Origin: Clostridium sp. CAG:448
GTDB taxonomy: Bacteria > Bacillota > Clostridia > Oscillospirales > CAG-272
DNA: 6,999 nucleotides
Direction of reading: 5' to 3'
NCBI GenBank assembly: GCA_000433415.1
Contig: FR890569.1
Location: 78,048 to 85,046, forward strand
Translations under genes and position numbers: made by a program
Notes under the pieces: generated by a model
The model's input: only the letters and a program-made list of their open reading frames with translations
Told to the model about the DNA's origin: nothing
The model's database searches: none
Shown here: positions 6,348-6,999 of the stretch, in pieces
Layout: every line of letters starts with the position of its first letter
How positions within the stretch are numbered: the stretch's first letter is position 1

Positions 6348-6999
6348 ATGGAGAATCTTGGATACTATAACGGAAAAATCGGACTGCTTGAGGAACTGTG
6401 TGTCCCGTTCAACGACCGGGTGCATTTCTTCGGAGACGGCGTCTATGACGCAACCTGCGGACGCAATCATCGGATTTACGCCCTTGAGGAACACATAGAC
6501 CGCTTTTACCGCAGCATGGCAATGCTGGATATTCACCTGGATATGTCGAAGGCAGATCTGGCTGCGTTGCTCCGTGACCTGATATGCAAAGTAGACGCAA
6601 GTGACGTATTTGTCTACTGGCAGGCAACGCGCGGCACCCAGATACGGTCACATGCCTACCCGGACGGCATGCCGGCAAATCTGTGGGTCATGATCAAACC
6701 GCAAAAAATCAAGGATGTTTATACCCCCATCCAGGCGGTTACAAGACCGGATACGCGCTTTTTCCACTGCAACATCAAAACACTCAATCTGTTGCCGTCG
6801 GTCATGTACGCAAAAGAGGCGGAGCGGCTCGGTGTCTATGAAACCATCCTTTACCGCGAACCCGACCGCGTCACCGAATGCGCACACTCCAACGTTTCCA
6901 TCCTGACGCATGAAGGGGTCTTCCGTACCGCACCGACCGACAATCTGATTCTGCCAGGTATCGCACGCGCAAACCTGTTGCGCGCCTGCCGCGCACTCG
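6348..6999 (+). CDS. dat: D-amino acid aminotransferase, class IV PLP (partial, C-terminus beyond right edge)
   Basis: PLP-dependent transfer of an amino group between D-amino acids and 2-oxo acids, e.g. D-alanine + 2-oxoglutarate to pyruvate + D-glutamate; cytoplasmic. 217 residues are visible of about 280-290. Fold-type IV marks: FFGDGVYDATCG (27-38), with Tyr33 matching the active-site Tyr31 of Bacillus D-Ala aminotransferase; HIDRFYRS; VYWQATRGTQIRSH, where Arg100 and His102 match the Arg98-His100 pair that holds the substrate carboxylate in the D-amino acid enzymes; CNIKTLNLLPSV with PLP-binding Lys144; and RVTECAHSNVS with Glu177, which bonds the PLP ring nitrogen. NLILPGIAR is the phosphate-side region near the edge. 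The R-x-H pair favours a D-amino acid enzyme over branched-chain aminotransferase or aminodeoxychorismate lyase. It has its own promoter, divergent from the operon. No racemase gene is in the window. The missing C-terminus includes the remaining PLP phosphate contact. Confidence 0.9.
   Translation, partial: MENLGYYNGKIGLLEELCVPFNDRVHFFGDGVYDATCGRNHRIYALEEHIDRFYRSMAMLDIHLDMSKADLAALLRDLICKVDASDVFVYWQATRGTQIRSHAYPDGMPANLWVMIKPQKIKDVYTPIQAVTRPDTRFFHCNIKTLNLLPSVMYAKEAERLGVYETILYREPDRVTECAHSNVSILTHEGVFRTAPTDNLILPGIARANLLRACRAL

Noticed and set aside
6344..6370. 8-codon open frame starting at the ATG at 6344, overlapping the aminotransferase start
   Set aside because: It is only three bases from the GGAGG, too close for good initiation, and such a short frame next to a real start is likely by chance.
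1..6999. Mobile element, CRISPR array, tRNA/rRNA or defence-type system
   Set aside because: No transposase or integrase motifs, no regularly spaced repeats and no tRNA-like or rRNA-like stretch; coding genes fill almost the whole window and all but the HD and transglutaminase-like proteins belong to common metabolic families.

Overview
The window looks like chromosomal DNA of a low-to-moderate-GC Gram-positive bacterium, most likely a gut or rumen type Clostridia. The signs are perfect or near-perfect sigma-A promoters (TTGACA, 17-bp spacer, TATAAT or TAAAAT), strong AGGAGG-type Shine-Dalgarno sites, roughly half GC, and Firmicutes-like versions of every recognisable enzyme. The phylum is an inference from these features; no rRNA or other marker is present.

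Layout: one promoter region near 6190-6347 fires in both directions. Leftward, on the minus strand, five tightly spaced genes form a probable operon, in transcription order: a transglutaminase-like protein (6188-4797), a GH2 beta-mannosidase-like glycosidase (4748-2418), a small HD-domain hydrolase (2390-1791), hexameric-type purine nucleoside phosphorylase deoD (1752-1000) and phosphopentomutase deoB (1003 to beyond position 1, about 334 of about 390-400 residues visible). Gaps are 48, 27 and 38 bp, and deoD/deoB overlap as ATGA. I see no terminator inside. Rightward, a class IV PLP aminotransferase of the D-alanine aminotransferase type begins at 6348 and runs off the right edge (217 residues visible).

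How the genes fit together: DeoD splits purine nucleosides with phosphate to base plus (deoxy)ribose-1-phosphate, and DeoB converts that to the 5-phosphate for central metabolism. The HD protein just upstream could act on a nucleotide or nucleic acid feeding the same route, but this is only context. The glycosidase and the transglutaminase-like protein have no visible export signal and no obvious link to nucleoside salvage. The aminotransferase would interconvert D-amino acids and 2-oxo acids, supplying D-Ala or D-Glu or catabolising D-amino acids.

Main points for a second look: the DeoD catalytic Asp (E. coli Asp204) is replaced by Asn in an otherwise intact active site; the back-to-back promoters are unusually strong, each with an extended TGn -10; and the operon puts a cytoplasmic transglutaminase-like protein with an unrecognised N-terminal domain first. 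I did not find a mobile element, CRISPR array, RNA gene or clearly new defence-type system.
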